From NCBI GenBank assembly GCA_963765955.1, contig CAVXYA010000009.1, positions 124,001-188,000 on the forward strand: DNA of 64,000 nucleotides, in the 5' to 3' direction. This DNA comes from JAXDMK01 sp963765955. Lineage in GTDB: Bacteria > Actinomycetota > Acidimicrobiia > Acidimicrobiales > AC-14. This document shows positions 44,526 to 54,003 of the stretch, one piece after another (the stretch's first letter is position 1; each line of letters begins with the position of its first letter). The notes beneath the pieces are model-generated. The model had not been told where the DNA came from and ran no database searches. It was given only the letters and a program-made list of their open reading frames with translations. The position numbers and the translations under genes are program-made.

Positions 44526-45803
44526 ATGTCCGCATTCGTCGACGAGGCCGCGCTCTGCGTCCGGGGAGGTGACGGCGGGGCGGGATCGGTCTCGTTCCGG
44601 CGGGAGGCCCACGTCCCCCGGGGCGGTCCCGACGGTGGCAATGGCGGCAAGGGGGGCGACGTGTGGCTCGTCGCCGACCACCAGTCCGCCTCCCTCCTCG
44701 CCTTCCGCGACCACCCCCACCGCATCGCCACCAGCGGCGTGCACGGCATGGGCCGGGCCCGCCACGGGGCGGCCGGCGACGACCTGAGGGTCAGCGTCCC
44801 GGTCGGCACCCTCGTCTTCGAGGGGGGCGAGGTGGTGGCCGACCTGGTGCACAGCGGCGACACCTGGCTGGCGGCCCGGGGGGGACGGGGTGGGCGGGGC
44901 AACGCCAGCTTCCTGTCCAACCGCCGCCGGGCGCCCAACTTCGCCGAGCAGGGCGAGCCGGGGGAGGAGCGGTGGCTGAAGCTGGAGCTCAAGCTGATGG
45001 CCGACGTGGCCCTGGTCGGGTTCCCCAACGCGGGCAAGTCCACCCTCGTCTCCCGGGTGTCGGCGGCCAAGCCCAAGATCGCCGACTACCCGTTCACCAC
45101 CCTCCAGCCCCACTTGGGCGTGGTCCGGGGCGACGGCTACGAGTTCGTGATGGCCGACATCCCCGGGCTCATCGAGGGGGCCAGCGAGGGCAAGGGCCTG
45201 GGCCACCAGTTCCTCCGCCACATCGAGCGGGCCCGGGCCCTGGTGGTGCTGGTCGACCTGGCCCAGGCCGACGGGGTGACGCCGGCCGAGCAGGAGCGGA
45301 TCCTCCTCAACGAGCTGGGCCGCCACCGCCCCGAGCTGCTCGAACGGCACCGCCTGGTGGTCGGCACCAAGGCCGACGTGGCCACCATGGAGTGGGACGG
45401 CGAGCGGGTCTCGGCCGTCACCGGCGCCGGGGTCCCCGAGCTCGTGGGTCGCCTGGCGGTCATGGTCGGCGAGGCCCGGGCCGCCGAACCCGGTCCCGAG
45501 GCCTATGTGGTGCACCGCCCCGAGCCCGAGGGCGTCCGGGTCGAGCGAGACGACGACGGCGTGCTGGTGGTGCTCGGCCAGGCCGCCGAGCGGGCGGTCG
45601 CCCTCAACGACCTGACCAACCTCCAGGCCCTCGACTACGTGCGCGACCGGCTGAAGCGGTTGGGCGTCGACAAGGCCCTGTTCCGGGCGGGGGCACGGGA
45701 GGGCGACGTCGTGCGCATCGGCAAGATGACCCTCGAGTACTCCGACGACAGCGCGGTGCGGTCGGTGTCGCCCACCAAGGGGGAGCGGGGCGCGGGCCGG
45801 TGA
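44526..45803 (+). CDS. obg: Obg GTPase (ribosome biogenesis)
   Basis: 425 residues. Gly-rich Obg fold at about 1-158 (VRGGDGGAGSVSFRREAHVPRGGPDGG), then the G domain with G1 GFPNAGKST, G3 DIPGLIEGASEGKGLG, and G4 TKAD in place of NKxD, then the C-terminal OCT domain (YVVHRPEPEGVRVERDDDGV). Acts in 50S maturation and stress. Normally third in rplU-rpmA-obg, now cut off by the inverted module, so it needs its own promoter. Its TGA overlaps proB by GTGA. Confidence 0.96.
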   Translation: MSAFVDEAALCVRGGDGGAGSVSFRREAHVPRGGPDGGNGGKGGDVWLVADHQSASLLAFRDHPHRIATSGVHGMGRARHGAAGDDLRVSVPVGTLVFEGGEVVADLVHSGDTWLAARGGRGGRGNASFLSNRRRAPNFAEQGEPGEERWLKLELKLMADVALVGFPNAGKSTLVSRVSAAKPKIADYPFTTLQPHLGVVRGDGYEFVMADIPGLIEGASEGKGLGHQFLRHIERARALVVLVDLAQADGVTPAEQERILLNELGRHRPELLERHRLVVGTKADVATMEWDGERVSAVTGAGVPELVGRLAVMVGEARAAEPGPEAYVVHRPEPEGVRVERDDDGVLVVLGQAAERAVALNDLTNLQALDYVRDRLKRLGVDKALFRAGAREGDVVRIGKMTLEYSDDSAVRSVSPTKGERGAGR

Positions 45804-46891
45804 TCGTCGTGGCCAAGATCGGGACGTCGTCGATCACCGACGAGCACGGGGAGATCTCGGTGACCTCGGTCGAGAAGCTCTGCGCGGAGGTGGCCGACCT
45901 GCGGTCCCAGGGCCACCGGGTGGTGATCGTGACGTCGGGGGCGATCGCGGCCGGGCTCCCGGCCCTCGGCCTGTCGGGCAAGCGCCCCAACGACATCGCC
46001 ACCCTGCAGGCGCTGTCGGCAGTGGGCCAGAGCCGGCTCATGGGTGTCTACGACGCCGCCCTGGGAGGTCACGGGCTGGTGGCGGGGCAGGTGCTGCTGG
46101 CGCCCCTCGACTTCGCCCACCGGTCGCAGTACCTCCACGCCCGCCAGACCCTCCACCGCCTGCTCGAGCTGGGGGTGGTGCCGGTGGTCAACGAGAACGA
46201 CGCCATCGCCGACGACGAGATCCGCTTCGGCGACAACGACTTCCTGGCCGCCCTGCTGGCCAATCTGGTGGCGGCCGACCTGCTGGTGCTGCTCACCGAC
46301 ACGTCGGGCCTGCTGAGCAGCGACCCCCGCCTCGACGACAGCGGGTCGCTGATCGAGGAGATCGTCGAGATCGACCACGAGATGGAGCGGGCCGCTGGCG
46401 GTCGGGGGTCGGTGCGGGGCAGCGGGGGGATGGCGTCCAAGCTGGCCGCGGCCAAGATCGCGTCGTGGTCGGGGGTGCGGGCCGTCATCGCCGCCGCCAA
46501 CCGCCCGGGGGTGCTGGCGGGGGCGGTCGACGGGCGGCCGGGCGTCGGGACGGTCGTGTGGCCCCGCGATCGGCGGCTGCCGGCCCGCAAGCTGTGGATC
46601 GCGTTCGCCATGGCCATGTCGGGCACGATCGTCGTCGACGACGGCGCCCGGCGGGCACTTGTCGACCGGGGACGATCGCTGCTGCCGGCGGGGATCGTCG
46701 AGGTCCGGGGCCACTTCGAGGTCGACGACGCGGTGGAGATCGCCGACCAGGGGGGCAAGGTGTTCGCCAAGGGGCTGGTGCGGTTGAGCGCGGTCGACCT
46801 CAAGGCCGCCGCCGGCCGCCGCACCGGCGACCTGCCCGAGGGCACGCCCCACGAGGCGGTCCACGCCGACGACCTGGTCGCCCTGCCGTGA
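45800..46891 (+). CDS. proB: Glutamate 5-kinase
   Basis: 363 residues from the GTG overlapping obg. Amino-acid-kinase domain with VVAKIGTSSITD, VIVTSGAIAAG, NENDAIADDEIRFGDND and GSGGMASKLAAAKIA; the last 90 residues form the PUA domain (RRALVDRGRSLLPAGIVEVRGHFEVDDAVEI). Phosphorylates glutamate as the first step of proline synthesis and is feedback-inhibited by proline in the family. proA is not adjacent. Confidence 0.96.
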   Translation: MIVVAKIGTSSITDEHGEISVTSVEKLCAEVADLRSQGHRVVIVTSGAIAAGLPALGLSGKRPNDIATLQALSAVGQSRLMGVYDAALGGHGLVAGQVLLAPLDFAHRSQYLHARQTLHRLLELGVVPVVNENDAIADDEIRFGDNDFLAALLANLVAADLLVLLTDTSGLLSSDPRLDDSGSLIEEIVEIDHEMERAAGGRGSVRGSGGMASKLAAAKIASWSGVRAVIAAANRPGVLAGAVDGRPGVGTVVWPRDRRLPARKLWIAFAMAMSGTIVVDDGARRALVDRGRSLLPAGIVEVRGHFEVDDAVEIADQGGKVFAKGLVRLSAVDLKAAAGRRTGDLPEGTPHEAVHADDLVALP

Positions 46892-46921
46892 CTGAGACGG
46901 GCGCCCCTCGGGGTACGGGTC

Positions 46922-47461
46922 GTGCTCGTCGTGCTGGGGGTGGCTCTCTTGGCGGCCTGCACCACGGTCCGGGGGTTGCTCGACACCGAGCAGGCCCTCG
47001 AGCGGGCCGGCTTTACGCAGGTCGACATCGGTTTCGACAGCAACAACGGCTTCGACCAGGTCGAGATCACCCTCCTTCCCGACGGCACCGAGACCAGCGC
47101 CGACGAGCAGGCGGAGCGGGCCGCGGGGGTGGTTTGGACGACCTTCCCCCTGCGCTTCGACCTCCTCCGGATCGAGCTCCTCGGCCGCTTCGAGGGTGAG
47201 GTCAGCACCTACACCTACGGGGAGATGGCGGAGATCTTCGGGCCCCGGGACTCCCAGCTCGACGAGAAGGAGCTGAGCGACGACGTCGTCCGGGCCGGGC
47301 TGGGGATCGCTATCGTGCTCGCCGTCGGGGGACTGTTGTTCCTGGCCGCGGTGGTGCTGGCGATCGTGTTCGGCGTGCGAGCCAGCCGCCGGCGCAAGGC
47401 GGTCACTCCCCCGCCGTGGCCTCCGATGGCGGGCCCGACGGGTGGCGCGGCGGGACCGTGA
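46922..47461 (+). CDS. Putative lipoprotein with C-terminal membrane helix
   Basis: 179 residues from GTG 46922; the frame extends upstream to the proB stop with only a CTG, so the start is fairly safe. The short signal LVVLGVALLAAC ends in a lipobox (Cys13), and VRAGLGIAIVLAVGGLLFLAAVVLAIVFGV near 125-155 is a membrane helix followed by a basic, Pro-rich tail. In between is a compact domain (LERAGFTQVDIGFDSNNGFDQVEITLLPDG). Unrecognised. If lipidated and membrane-spanning it would be unusual; the helix may be the only true anchor. Confidence 0.6.
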   Translation: MLVVLGVALLAACTTVRGLLDTEQALERAGFTQVDIGFDSNNGFDQVEITLLPDGTETSADEQAERAAGVVWTTFPLRFDLLRIELLGRFEGEVSTYTYGEMAEIFGPRDSQLDEKELSDDVVRAGLGIAIVLAVGGLLFLAAVVLAIVFGVRASRRRKAVTPPPWPPMAGPTGGAAGP

Positions 47462-47682
47462 GGGCTCCGAACACGTACCTTTAGGAGCACGGACCGGCAC
47501 GCGCAGCCGATTATTGAGAGGAAGTTGATCATTGGCGCGCAATCCTGAACCTTGGAGTGTCGTATCCTCGGTAAGTGCTCCCTTCGCCGAGCGCGTCTCC
47601 TGCCCGGGAGGCGGGAGGTCGGGGGCGTGGACGTGCGTGGTCGAGGCGGGCCGGTGAGCCCGCCGAACCGCCGGAGGGCGAC

Positions 47683-50121
47683 ATGCTGGGATGGCACGGT
47701 TCGGCGGCCATGACCCTGGACGACGAGACCCACGAGCTCGACGACGAGGCGCCCAACCTTCGCCCACCGCTGGCCGCGGCAACGCTCCCGAGTTCCGACG
47801 ACGAACGGCCCCGGGACCGCGCCGTCGACGCCCGCCCGAGGGCGTCCCGCAAACCAACCTCGGGCACGGCGGCGACCCGCCTCCGGGCCGCGGCCCGGAC
47901 CATCCAGGCGCTCACCGGCGGGCTGATCCTCGTCTACATCGCCTCCACCATCCTGCGCGACCACCCGTCGACGATCAGCTTCTACGACGGCTGGGTCGGC
48001 AACCTGGCCTACTTCGGGTGCGCTGCGCTTTGCGGCCTGCGGGTCGTCGCCGTCCGTGATCGCCAGCGAGGGGGCTGGGCGGCGATGACGCTCGCCCTCC
48101 TGCTGTTCGCCCTCGGCAACCTGGTCTGGACGACCTCGGTCCAGTTCCTGGACCCCGTGCCCTACCCGTCGCTCCAGGACGCCCTCTTCCTGCCCTTCTA
48201 TCCGGTCGCCTACCTGGGAATCGTCCTCCTCGTCCGCAACCGCCTGCCCAACTGGGGCTCCCGCGCTATCTGGCTCGATGGCATCATCGCCGCGCTGGGG
48301 GTGGCGGCCCTCGAGGCGGCCATCGTCATCGCCGCCGTCTCCCGCTACAGCACGGGTGACACCGGTGACGTGGCCACCAACCTGGCCTACTCGATCGGCG
48401 CGGTGGTGCTCACGACCATCCTGGTGGGCGTCTTCGCGGTCCAGGGCTGGCGGACCGACCGCCTCTGGTGGGTCCTCGGCGCGGGGCTGGCGTTGTTCGC
48501 GGTCGCCGACAGCGTCTACATGATCCAGGCCCTCACCGACGACTACGTCACCGGTACCCCGCTCGACGCGGTGTGGATGGTCGGCACGTTCCTGATGGCC
48601 TCCGCCGCCTGGCTGGGGGCGGGTTCGCGGCACGAGGCGGCCCGGATGACCCAGCCGGTCTTCATCCCCGGGCTCTTCATCGTCACCTCCCTGTCGATCG
48701 TGGTCTACGCCACCTGGCACACCGTCCTGCCCCTGGCCGTGATCCTCGCCACCTGCACCCTGCTCGTGGCCGTGGCCCGCATGGGCAACGCCTATCGCCA
48801 GCTGCAGACCCTGGCCGAGAGCAAGCGGGAGGCCAGGACCGATGAGCTCACCGGTCTCCCCAACCGGCGCCTGTTCTACGAGACCCTCCGCAGCCGCCTG
48901 GAGGACGGTGCCGGCGAGGAGCAGCTGGCCGTGCTCATGATCGACCTCGACCGGTTCAAGGAGATCAACGACAGCCTCGGCCACCACGTGGGGGACGAGG
49001 TCCTGCGCCAGCTCGGGCCCCGCCTGGCCTCGGTGGTGGCCGATTCAGGCACTGTCGCCCGTCTGGGCGGTGATGAGTTCGGGCTCCTGCTCGTCCCCCT
49101 GCCCGACCGGGCGGTGGCCACCGAGGTCGCCGAGCGCATCTGCGACGACCTGCGCAAGAGCTTCCTGCTGGAGACCATGACCCTGCACGTCGACGCCAGC
49201 ATCGGCATCGCCATCGCCCCCGAGCACGGGGTGAAGGCGGACGCCCTCCTGCAGCGGGCCGACATCGCCATGTACGAGGCCAAGCGCAACCGGCGGCCGT
49301 GGGCGGTCTACTCCCAGACGCGCGATACCCACACCCGCGACCGGCTGGAGCTTATGGAGGACGTCCGGGGTGCGATCGACCGCCGGGAGCTCGTCCTCTA
49401 CTACCAGCCCAAGATCGACCTGGCCTCCCGCACCGTCACCGGCGTCGAGGCGCTCGTTCGGTGGCAACATCCGGAGCGGGGCCTCCTCGCGCCCGACCGG
49501 TTCCTCGGGCTCTTCGAGCAGAGCGGCCTCATCGGCCCCCTGGCCATGGATGTCCTGAACCAGGCGGTGATGCAGCAGGCCAGCTGGGCCAGCCAGAACG
49601 TCGACCTCAGCGTGGCGGTGAACCTGTCGGCCGCCAACCTGGCCGATGCCGAGCTGCCGGAGAAGGTGGCCGACGTGCTCCGCCGGCGGGGCGTGTCCGC
49701 CAGCAGCGTCGTGCTCGAGATCACCGAGGACAGCCTGATGGCCGACACCGAGCAGAGCCTCGACGTCCTCGAGCGGCTGTACGCCCTCGGCGTCGAGCTC
49801 TCGGTCGACGACTACGGCACTGGATTCTCGTCACTGGCCTACCTGCGCGACCTGCCCGTTCACGAGCTCAAGCTCGACCGGGCGTTCCTCGCCGCCGCCT
49901 CCCACGACGACCGGGCGGTCGCCATCATCCGCTCCACCATCGACCTGGCCCACTCGCTCGGCCTGCGCATCGTGGCCGAGGGCGTGGAGACCGACGAGAA
50001 CCTGGCCCTGATCGCGGGGATGGGCTGCGACATCGCCCAGGGCTACCTGCTCGGGCGTCCGGCCCCGCCGTCGATGCTGTTCCGGGTGCCCGGCGACGAG
50101 GTGGGGGCCACGCTCCGGTAG
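47683..50121 (+). CDS. Membrane-bound GGDEF/EAL cyclic-di-GMP enzyme
   Basis: 812 residues from ATG 47683, preceded by GGAGG 5 bases away. About eight or nine N-terminal helices form a sensor module; then a diguanylate cyclase domain with intact GGDEF (residues 462-466, in RLGGDEFGLLL) and a phosphodiesterase domain with intact EAL (589-591, in GVEALVRWQHP) plus further EAL motifs NLSAANL, EITED and DDYGTGFSS. Both activities could be real; the sign of the net effect is not readable. Its upstream region (47462-47682) carries no clear promoter box. Confidence 0.94.
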   Translation: MLGWHGSAAMTLDDETHELDDEAPNLRPPLAAATLPSSDDERPRDRAVDARPRASRKPTSGTAATRLRAAARTIQALTGGLILVYIASTILRDHPSTISFYDGWVGNLAYFGCAALCGLRVVAVRDRQRGGWAAMTLALLLFALGNLVWTTSVQFLDPVPYPSLQDALFLPFYPVAYLGIVLLVRNRLPNWGSRAIWLDGIIAALGVAALEAAIVIAAVSRYSTGDTGDVATNLAYSIGAVVLTTILVGVFAVQGWRTDRLWWVLGAGLALFAVADSVYMIQALTDDYVTGTPLDAVWMVGTFLMASAAWLGAGSRHEAARMTQPVFIPGLFIVTSLSIVVYATWHTVLPLAVILATCTLLVAVARMGNAYRQLQTLAESKREARTDELTGLPNRRLFYETLRSRLEDGAGEEQLAVLMIDLDRFKEINDSLGHHVGDEVLRQLGPRLASVVADSGTVARLGGDEFGLLLVPLPDRAVATEVAERICDDLRKSFLLETMTLHVDASIGIAIAPEHGVKADALLQRADIAMYEAKRNRRPWAVYSQTRDTHTRDRLELMEDVRGAIDRRELVLYYQPKIDLASRTVTGVEALVRWQHPERGLLAPDRFLGLFEQSGLIGPLAMDVLNQAVMQQASWASQNVDLSVAVNLSAANLADAELPEKVADVLRRRGVSASSVVLEITEDSLMADTEQSLDVLERLYALGVELSVDDYGTGFSSLAYLRDLPVHELKLDRAFLAAASHDDRAVAIIRSTIDLAHSLGLRIVAEGVETDENLALIAGMGCDIAQGYLLGRPAPPSMLFRVPGDEVGATLR

Positions 50122-50127
50122 CCGGGG

Positions 50128-51507
50128 CTAGGCGGCGGTGGTGGTGGTCGCCCCGATCGATGACTCCGCCGATGATTCGGCCGGTGACTCGGCCGGGGAC
50201 TCGGCCGGTGGCTCCGTCGGGGCCGGTTCGAGCGCACTCCCGTGGCGCTCGACATCACGCACGCCGGGGACGAGCAGGAAGCCCAGGGTGACGGCGGCGC
50301 CCAGCACTCCGGCCAGGAGGAGGGTGGTGCGGGCCCCGATGGCCGCGGCCACCGGGGCGGTGACGGCGAAGGAGAGGGGCACCAGGCCGGTCGAGATGAA
50401 CCAGTCGAAGCTCGACACCCGTCCGAGCAGGGCGCGGGGTACCAGCCGCTGCTTGGTGGTGAGCCAGACGACGGTGCCGGCCGCCTCGAGGGCGCCGAAC
50501 AGGAAGCTGACGACCATCGCGTGCCAAGGCACCCGGGCCACGGCGTAGCCCGCCACCGCCAGCGTGGCCAACGCCCAGGCGACGTAGACGAACGTCATGA
50601 AGCGCCGGGGCAGGCCCATGGCGCCCACCGCCACCGCGCCCGTCAGCGCGCCCACCCCCCCGCAGGCGAGGACCGCCCCCAGGGCGCCCGCGCCACCGCC
50701 CAGCTCGTTCTTGACCAGGTAGGGCAGGAGGACGTCGACCGGGCCCATGAAGAGCAGGTAGGCGAAGGTGGCGGCCACGAACGTCGCCCACAGCCAGGCG
50801 TTGGCCCGCACGTACCGGAAGCCCTCCCGAACGTCTCCTAGGACGCCGCTCCCGGCCGGGCCGCCCTCGTCCTCCGCCTTGCCGAGTGCGACGGGCGACC
50901 GCACCCGGCTGAGGAAGGCGATCGAGACGGCGAAGGTGGCGGCGTCGGCGAGGAAGGCGGCCGCGCTCCCGCCGGAGGCGATCAGCACGCCGCCGACCGC
51001 GGGACCCAGCATGCCGTGGGCGCAGGGGCGCACGAACTGGTCGATGGCGTTGGCCTGCGTCAACCGGTCGTGGGACACGACGTCGGGGACGAGGGCGTCG
51101 AACGCGGGCCCGAAGAAGGCGGTGGCCGCCCCGAACACGACGACGAGCGCCAGGACGTGCCAGAGCCGAAGGGTCCCGGTGAGGGTGAGGACGCCCAGGA
51201 TGGCGACGACCGTGCCCCGGACGGCGTCGGAGGCCATCATCAGCCGGCGGCGGTCGAAGCGGTCGCTAGCCACGCCTCCGAGGAGGAGGAACGCGACGTG
51301 GGGCACGGTCATGGCCACGCCCACCGCAGCCATGGCGGTCGGGGTGTTGGACAGCTCGTAGACCTTCCAGGCCAGCGCCACCAGCAGGATGCCGTCGCCG
51401 ACCAGCGACACGGTCATGCCCGCCCAGAGGAGGCGGAAGTTCCGCTCCCGGAGGGGGGCCAACGCCCCGGATGCGGCCCGCCCGGCGAGGCCGCGCAGGC
51501 CGATCAC
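50128..51507 (-). CDS. MFS transporter of the enterobactin-exporter type (DHA3-like)
   Basis: 459 residues from the GTG at 51507, which overlaps the upstream stop (GTGA). About 12 helices: RNFRLLWAGMTVSLVGDGILLVALAWKVYELSNTP is the DHA3-type start; GGVASDRFDRRRLM is the MFS motif A loop. Ends in a low-complexity tail with (PAESPAES) repeats. Related transporters export small molecules such as siderophores or macrolides. Being coupled to an alpha-oxoamine synthase, it may export that enzyme's product. Confidence 0.88.
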   Translation of the reverse strand: MIGLRGLAGRAASGALAPLRERNFRLLWAGMTVSLVGDGILLVALAWKVYELSNTPTAMAAVGVAMTVPHVAFLLLGGVASDRFDRRRLMMASDAVRGTVVAILGVLTLTGTLRLWHVLALVVVFGAATAFFGPAFDALVPDVVSHDRLTQANAIDQFVRPCAHGMLGPAVGGVLIASGGSAAAFLADAATFAVSIAFLSRVRSPVALGKAEDEGGPAGSGVLGDVREGFRYVRANAWLWATFVAATFAYLLFMGPVDVLLPYLVKNELGGGAGALGAVLACGGVGALTGAVAVGAMGLPRRFMTFVYVAWALATLAVAGYAVARVPWHAMVVSFLFGALEAAGTVVWLTTKQRLVPRALLGRVSSFDWFISTGLVPLSFAVTAPVAAAIGARTTLLLAGVLGAAVTLGFLLVPGVRDVERHGSALEPAPTEPPAESPAESPAESSAESSIGATTTTAA

Positions 51508-52910
51508 CCGACGGCGACGGCCTCGTGGTGGGCCTTCGCCGGCTCCGGCCCCGGCCAGGCTCCGGCCAGCCCGAAGCGTTCGCTGGCTTCGGCCAGGACG
51601 GTGAGGAGGTGGCCGACCTCCTCGTCGGTGTTGGCCGCCGTCACCTGGATGCGGAAGCCCACCTCGGCCCGGGGCACGAGCGGGAAGGCGGCCAGGGTGA
51701 CGTAGATGCCGCGGTCGAACAGGAAGCGGCCGACCTCGTCGATCTTGGACGCGTCGCCCAGGGGGATCTCGATGATCGGGAAGCCGGAGGTGTTCGGCGT
51801 GGCCACGCCCAGCGCGTCCAGCCCGTCGAGGATGCGGTGGGACTTGACGTAGAGGTCCCGGCGGATGGCGTCGCCCCGGGCCTCGTTGACCTCGAGGCCG
51901 GCCAGGACGGTGGCGAGGGAGGCGACGGGCGACGGGCCCGAGTAGAGGTACGGCGCGGCCGCGATCTTGAGCACGTTCTTGAGCCGGGTGGGCAGGGCGA
52001 GGAACGCCAGCAGCGAGGAGTAGGCCTTGGAGAACCCGCCCACCAGCACGATGTTGTCGTAGGTCTCGCCGAAGTGGCGGACGATGCTGTTGCCCCGGGC
52101 GCCCCAGTTGCAGGCCTCGTCCGGCCGCCGCTCGCCGATGACCCCGAAGCCGTGGGCGTCGTCGACGTACAGGAGGGCGTCGTGCTCCCGGGCCAGGGCG
52201 GCGAAGGCGTGGAGGTCGGGGGCGTTCCCGGTCATGGAGTTCACCCCGTCCATGCACACCAGCCGGGTCCCGCCGGGGGCGGCCTTGAGCAGCTCCTCCA
52301 GGTGGTTCAGGTTGTCGTGGTCGTAGCGCTGGATCCTCGCCCCGTTGCTGGACGCGATCTTGGTGCCGTCGTAGATGGTCTTGTGGGCCCGGCGGTCGAG
52401 GAAGATGGTGCCCCCGCCGGCCAGGACCGGGATCACCGACATGTGGATGTGGGTGATGGTGGCCATGACCAGGGTGTCGGGCGCACCCAGCAGCTCGGTC
52501 AGCCGATCCTCGATCTGCTCGTAGAGGATCGGGCTTCCCAGCAGGCGGGACCAGCTGGGGTGGGTGCCCCACTTGGCCACCTGGGGCTCGACCGCGGCCA
52601 TGATCTCGGGCTCGAGGTCGAAGCCGAGGTAGTTGCAGGAGGCGAAGTCGGTCAGCCAGTGGTCGCCGATGCGGATCCGCCGGCCGTCGATCTCGTCGAT
52701 CACGGCGTCGAGCATGGGGTTGGTCGCCTGGAGCCGGGCCAGGTCGCTGCAGGTGTCGAGCCAGCGGTCGAGCCAACCGTCGTCCCGCCGCCGGCGGGTG
52801 GGGGGCTCGCCAGGGGCGATGGGCAGGGACTGGAGCTCTCGCAGGAGGGAGATGCTGCGGGTGGGGCCTGAGCGCAACGTGGGCGGGGGGGAACTGTCCG
52901 GATCGATCAT
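51504..52910 (-). CDS. Alpha-oxoamine synthase family PLP enzyme (AONS/SPT-like)
   Basis: 468 residues from ATG 52910. After an N-terminal extension of about 85 residues, the type I fold begins at ATNPMLDAVIDEIDGRRIRIGDHWLTDFASCNYLGFD, the 7-keto-8-aminopelargonate / serine palmitoyl-transferase / KBL signature. VDDAHGFGVIG and VGGFSKAYSS hold the PLP-contact Asp and the Schiff-base Lys. It would condense an amino acid with an acyl-CoA. No biotin genes are nearby, so a sphingoid-like or signal molecule is at least as likely as biotin. Overlaps the transporter gene. Confidence 0.85.
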   Translation of the reverse strand: MIDPDSSPPPTLRSGPTRSISLLRELQSLPIAPGEPPTRRRRDDGWLDRWLDTCSDLARLQATNPMLDAVIDEIDGRRIRIGDHWLTDFASCNYLGFDLEPEIMAAVEPQVAKWGTHPSWSRLLGSPILYEQIEDRLTELLGAPDTLVMATITHIHMSVIPVLAGGGTIFLDRRAHKTIYDGTKIASSNGARIQRYDHDNLNHLEELLKAAPGGTRLVCMDGVNSMTGNAPDLHAFAALAREHDALLYVDDAHGFGVIGERRPDEACNWGARGNSIVRHFGETYDNIVLVGGFSKAYSSLLAFLALPTRLKNVLKIAAAPYLYSGPSPVASLATVLAGLEVNEARGDAIRRDLYVKSHRILDGLDALGVATPNTSGFPIIEIPLGDASKIDEVGRFLFDRGIYVTLAAFPLVPRAEVGFRIQVTAANTDEEVGHLLTVLAEASERFGLAGAWPGPEPAKAHHEAVAVG

Positions 52911-52997
52911 CTCTCGCCTGGCTCCTCGCTCTCGACCGGCGGGCGACCTCGTCGAGCAGGCGCACACCGGCGTTTCGCTCTGTATCGGTCGGCCGGA

Positions 52998-53030
52998 GGG
53001 GCCGCCTGAGCGGGATGTGCGGGCGGCCCC
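52998..53030 (-). terminator. Hairpin between pspA and the oxoamine synthase gene
   Basis: GGGGCCGCC (52998-53006) and GGCGGCCCC (53022-53030) are perfect 9-bp arms around a 15-base loop, 78 bases after the pspA stop and 88 before the synthase ATG. No T-run. May end the pspA transcript or lie in the synthase leader. Confidence 0.4.
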
Positions 53031-53107
53031 AACTTTGGGCCGAACGACCTACGGGGCCAGGCTCGTCACCGGCGCAACGCCGGCCGCCGCGTGTCAGCCG
53101 GCGAGTC

Positions 53108-53920
53108 TCAGCCGGGCTGGGCCTCGGACGATCCCGGGGCCGACTCGGCTGCCGGTGCGGTCTCACTGTCGAGCTCGCCGCCGGCGGGCGCCGATCCGGA
53201 CGACAGGCCGAGCTGGCTGCGGATCTCGGCCAGGCGGGCCTGGGCCTCGGAGTTCACCTGGGCCTGCTCCACCTCGAGCATCCGGCTCTCCACCGACGTC
53301 TCGGTGAGCTCGGCCGTGCCGAGGGCCTTGGCGTAGCGGGCTTCGATCTTCTCCCGCACCTGGTCGAGGGTGGGGACGTCCTGGCCCACGGTCTCGTTGA
53401 GCGACGCCATCGCCTTGTTGACCTGCTCCTGCATCTTGGCCTGGTCGAGCTGGCCCATCAGCTTCTGGCGGTCGGCCAGCTTCTTCTGCAGGGCCATCGA
53501 GTTCTGGCGCACCGCGTGCTTGGCCTGGTCGGCTGCCTCGGTGGCCTGGAGGAGCAGCTGCTTGAGCGACTCGCCCTCCTGCTCGGCCGAGATGAGCCGG
53601 TTGGCGAACGCCTCCGCGGCCTTGGTGTAGTCGGCCATCTTGGCCGTGTCGCCCCTGGCCGTGGCCTCGTCGGCCATGGTGACCGCCTGGCGGGTGGACC
53701 CGTTGAGCTTCTCCATCTCGCCCAGGACCCGGTTGAGGCGCATCTCGGTCTGCTTCTGGTGGGCGATGACGTTGGCCGCCTGCTCGGTGAGGCGACGGTG
53801 CTGGTCCTGCGCCTCCGCGATCGCCTGTTGGAGCTGGACCTTCGGGTCAGCCTTCTCTTCGAACGTGCCCGACATCTTGGCGGTCAGGTAGGCCCACCAG
53901 CGTCCCAGGAGCTTGAACAT
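53108..53920 (-). CDS. pspA: PspA/IM30 family membrane-stress protein
   Basis: 270 residues, almost entirely helical. The amphipathic start (FKLLGRWWAYLTAKMSG) and the long coiled coil (DPKVQLQQAIAEAQDQHRRLTEQAANVIAHQKQTEMRLNRV; longer runs of heptads follow) match PspA/VIPP1/ESCRT-III-like proteins. The C-terminal 30 residues are Ser/Ala/Glu-rich. Protects the membrane under stress and may polymerise. No PspF or PspBC homologues lie here. Divergent from the GCS2-type gene, sharing an 83-base upstream region. Confidence 0.92.
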   Translation of the reverse strand: MFKLLGRWWAYLTAKMSGTFEEKADPKVQLQQAIAEAQDQHRRLTEQAANVIAHQKQTEMRLNRVLGEMEKLNGSTRQAVTMADEATARGDTAKMADYTKAAEAFANRLISAEQEGESLKQLLLQATEAADQAKHAVRQNSMALQKKLADRQKLMGQLDQAKMQEQVNKAMASLNETVGQDVPTLDQVREKIEARYAKALGTAELTETSVESRMLEVEQAQVNSEAQARLAEIRSQLGLSSGSAPAGGELDSETAPAAESAPGSSEAQPG

Positions 53921-54003
53921 GTCGCGACTGTACGCCGCAGAGGCGGCCGGATACGTACGCTCTTTGCTGGGCCTCGAGATGAGCGCCTGGGTAGGAGGAC
54001 CGC

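Noticed and set aside
47683..50121. Degenerate GGDEF or EAL domain
   Set aside because: Both signature motifs and neighbouring catalytic residues are intact, so I do not call either domain inactive.
50128..53166. A 1,012-codon open frame covering the MFS gene and its upstream neighbour
   Set aside because: The first half is antisense-like Arg/Pro noise in the phase shifted from the oxoamine synthase. The MFS protein starts at the GTG that overlaps the synthase stop.
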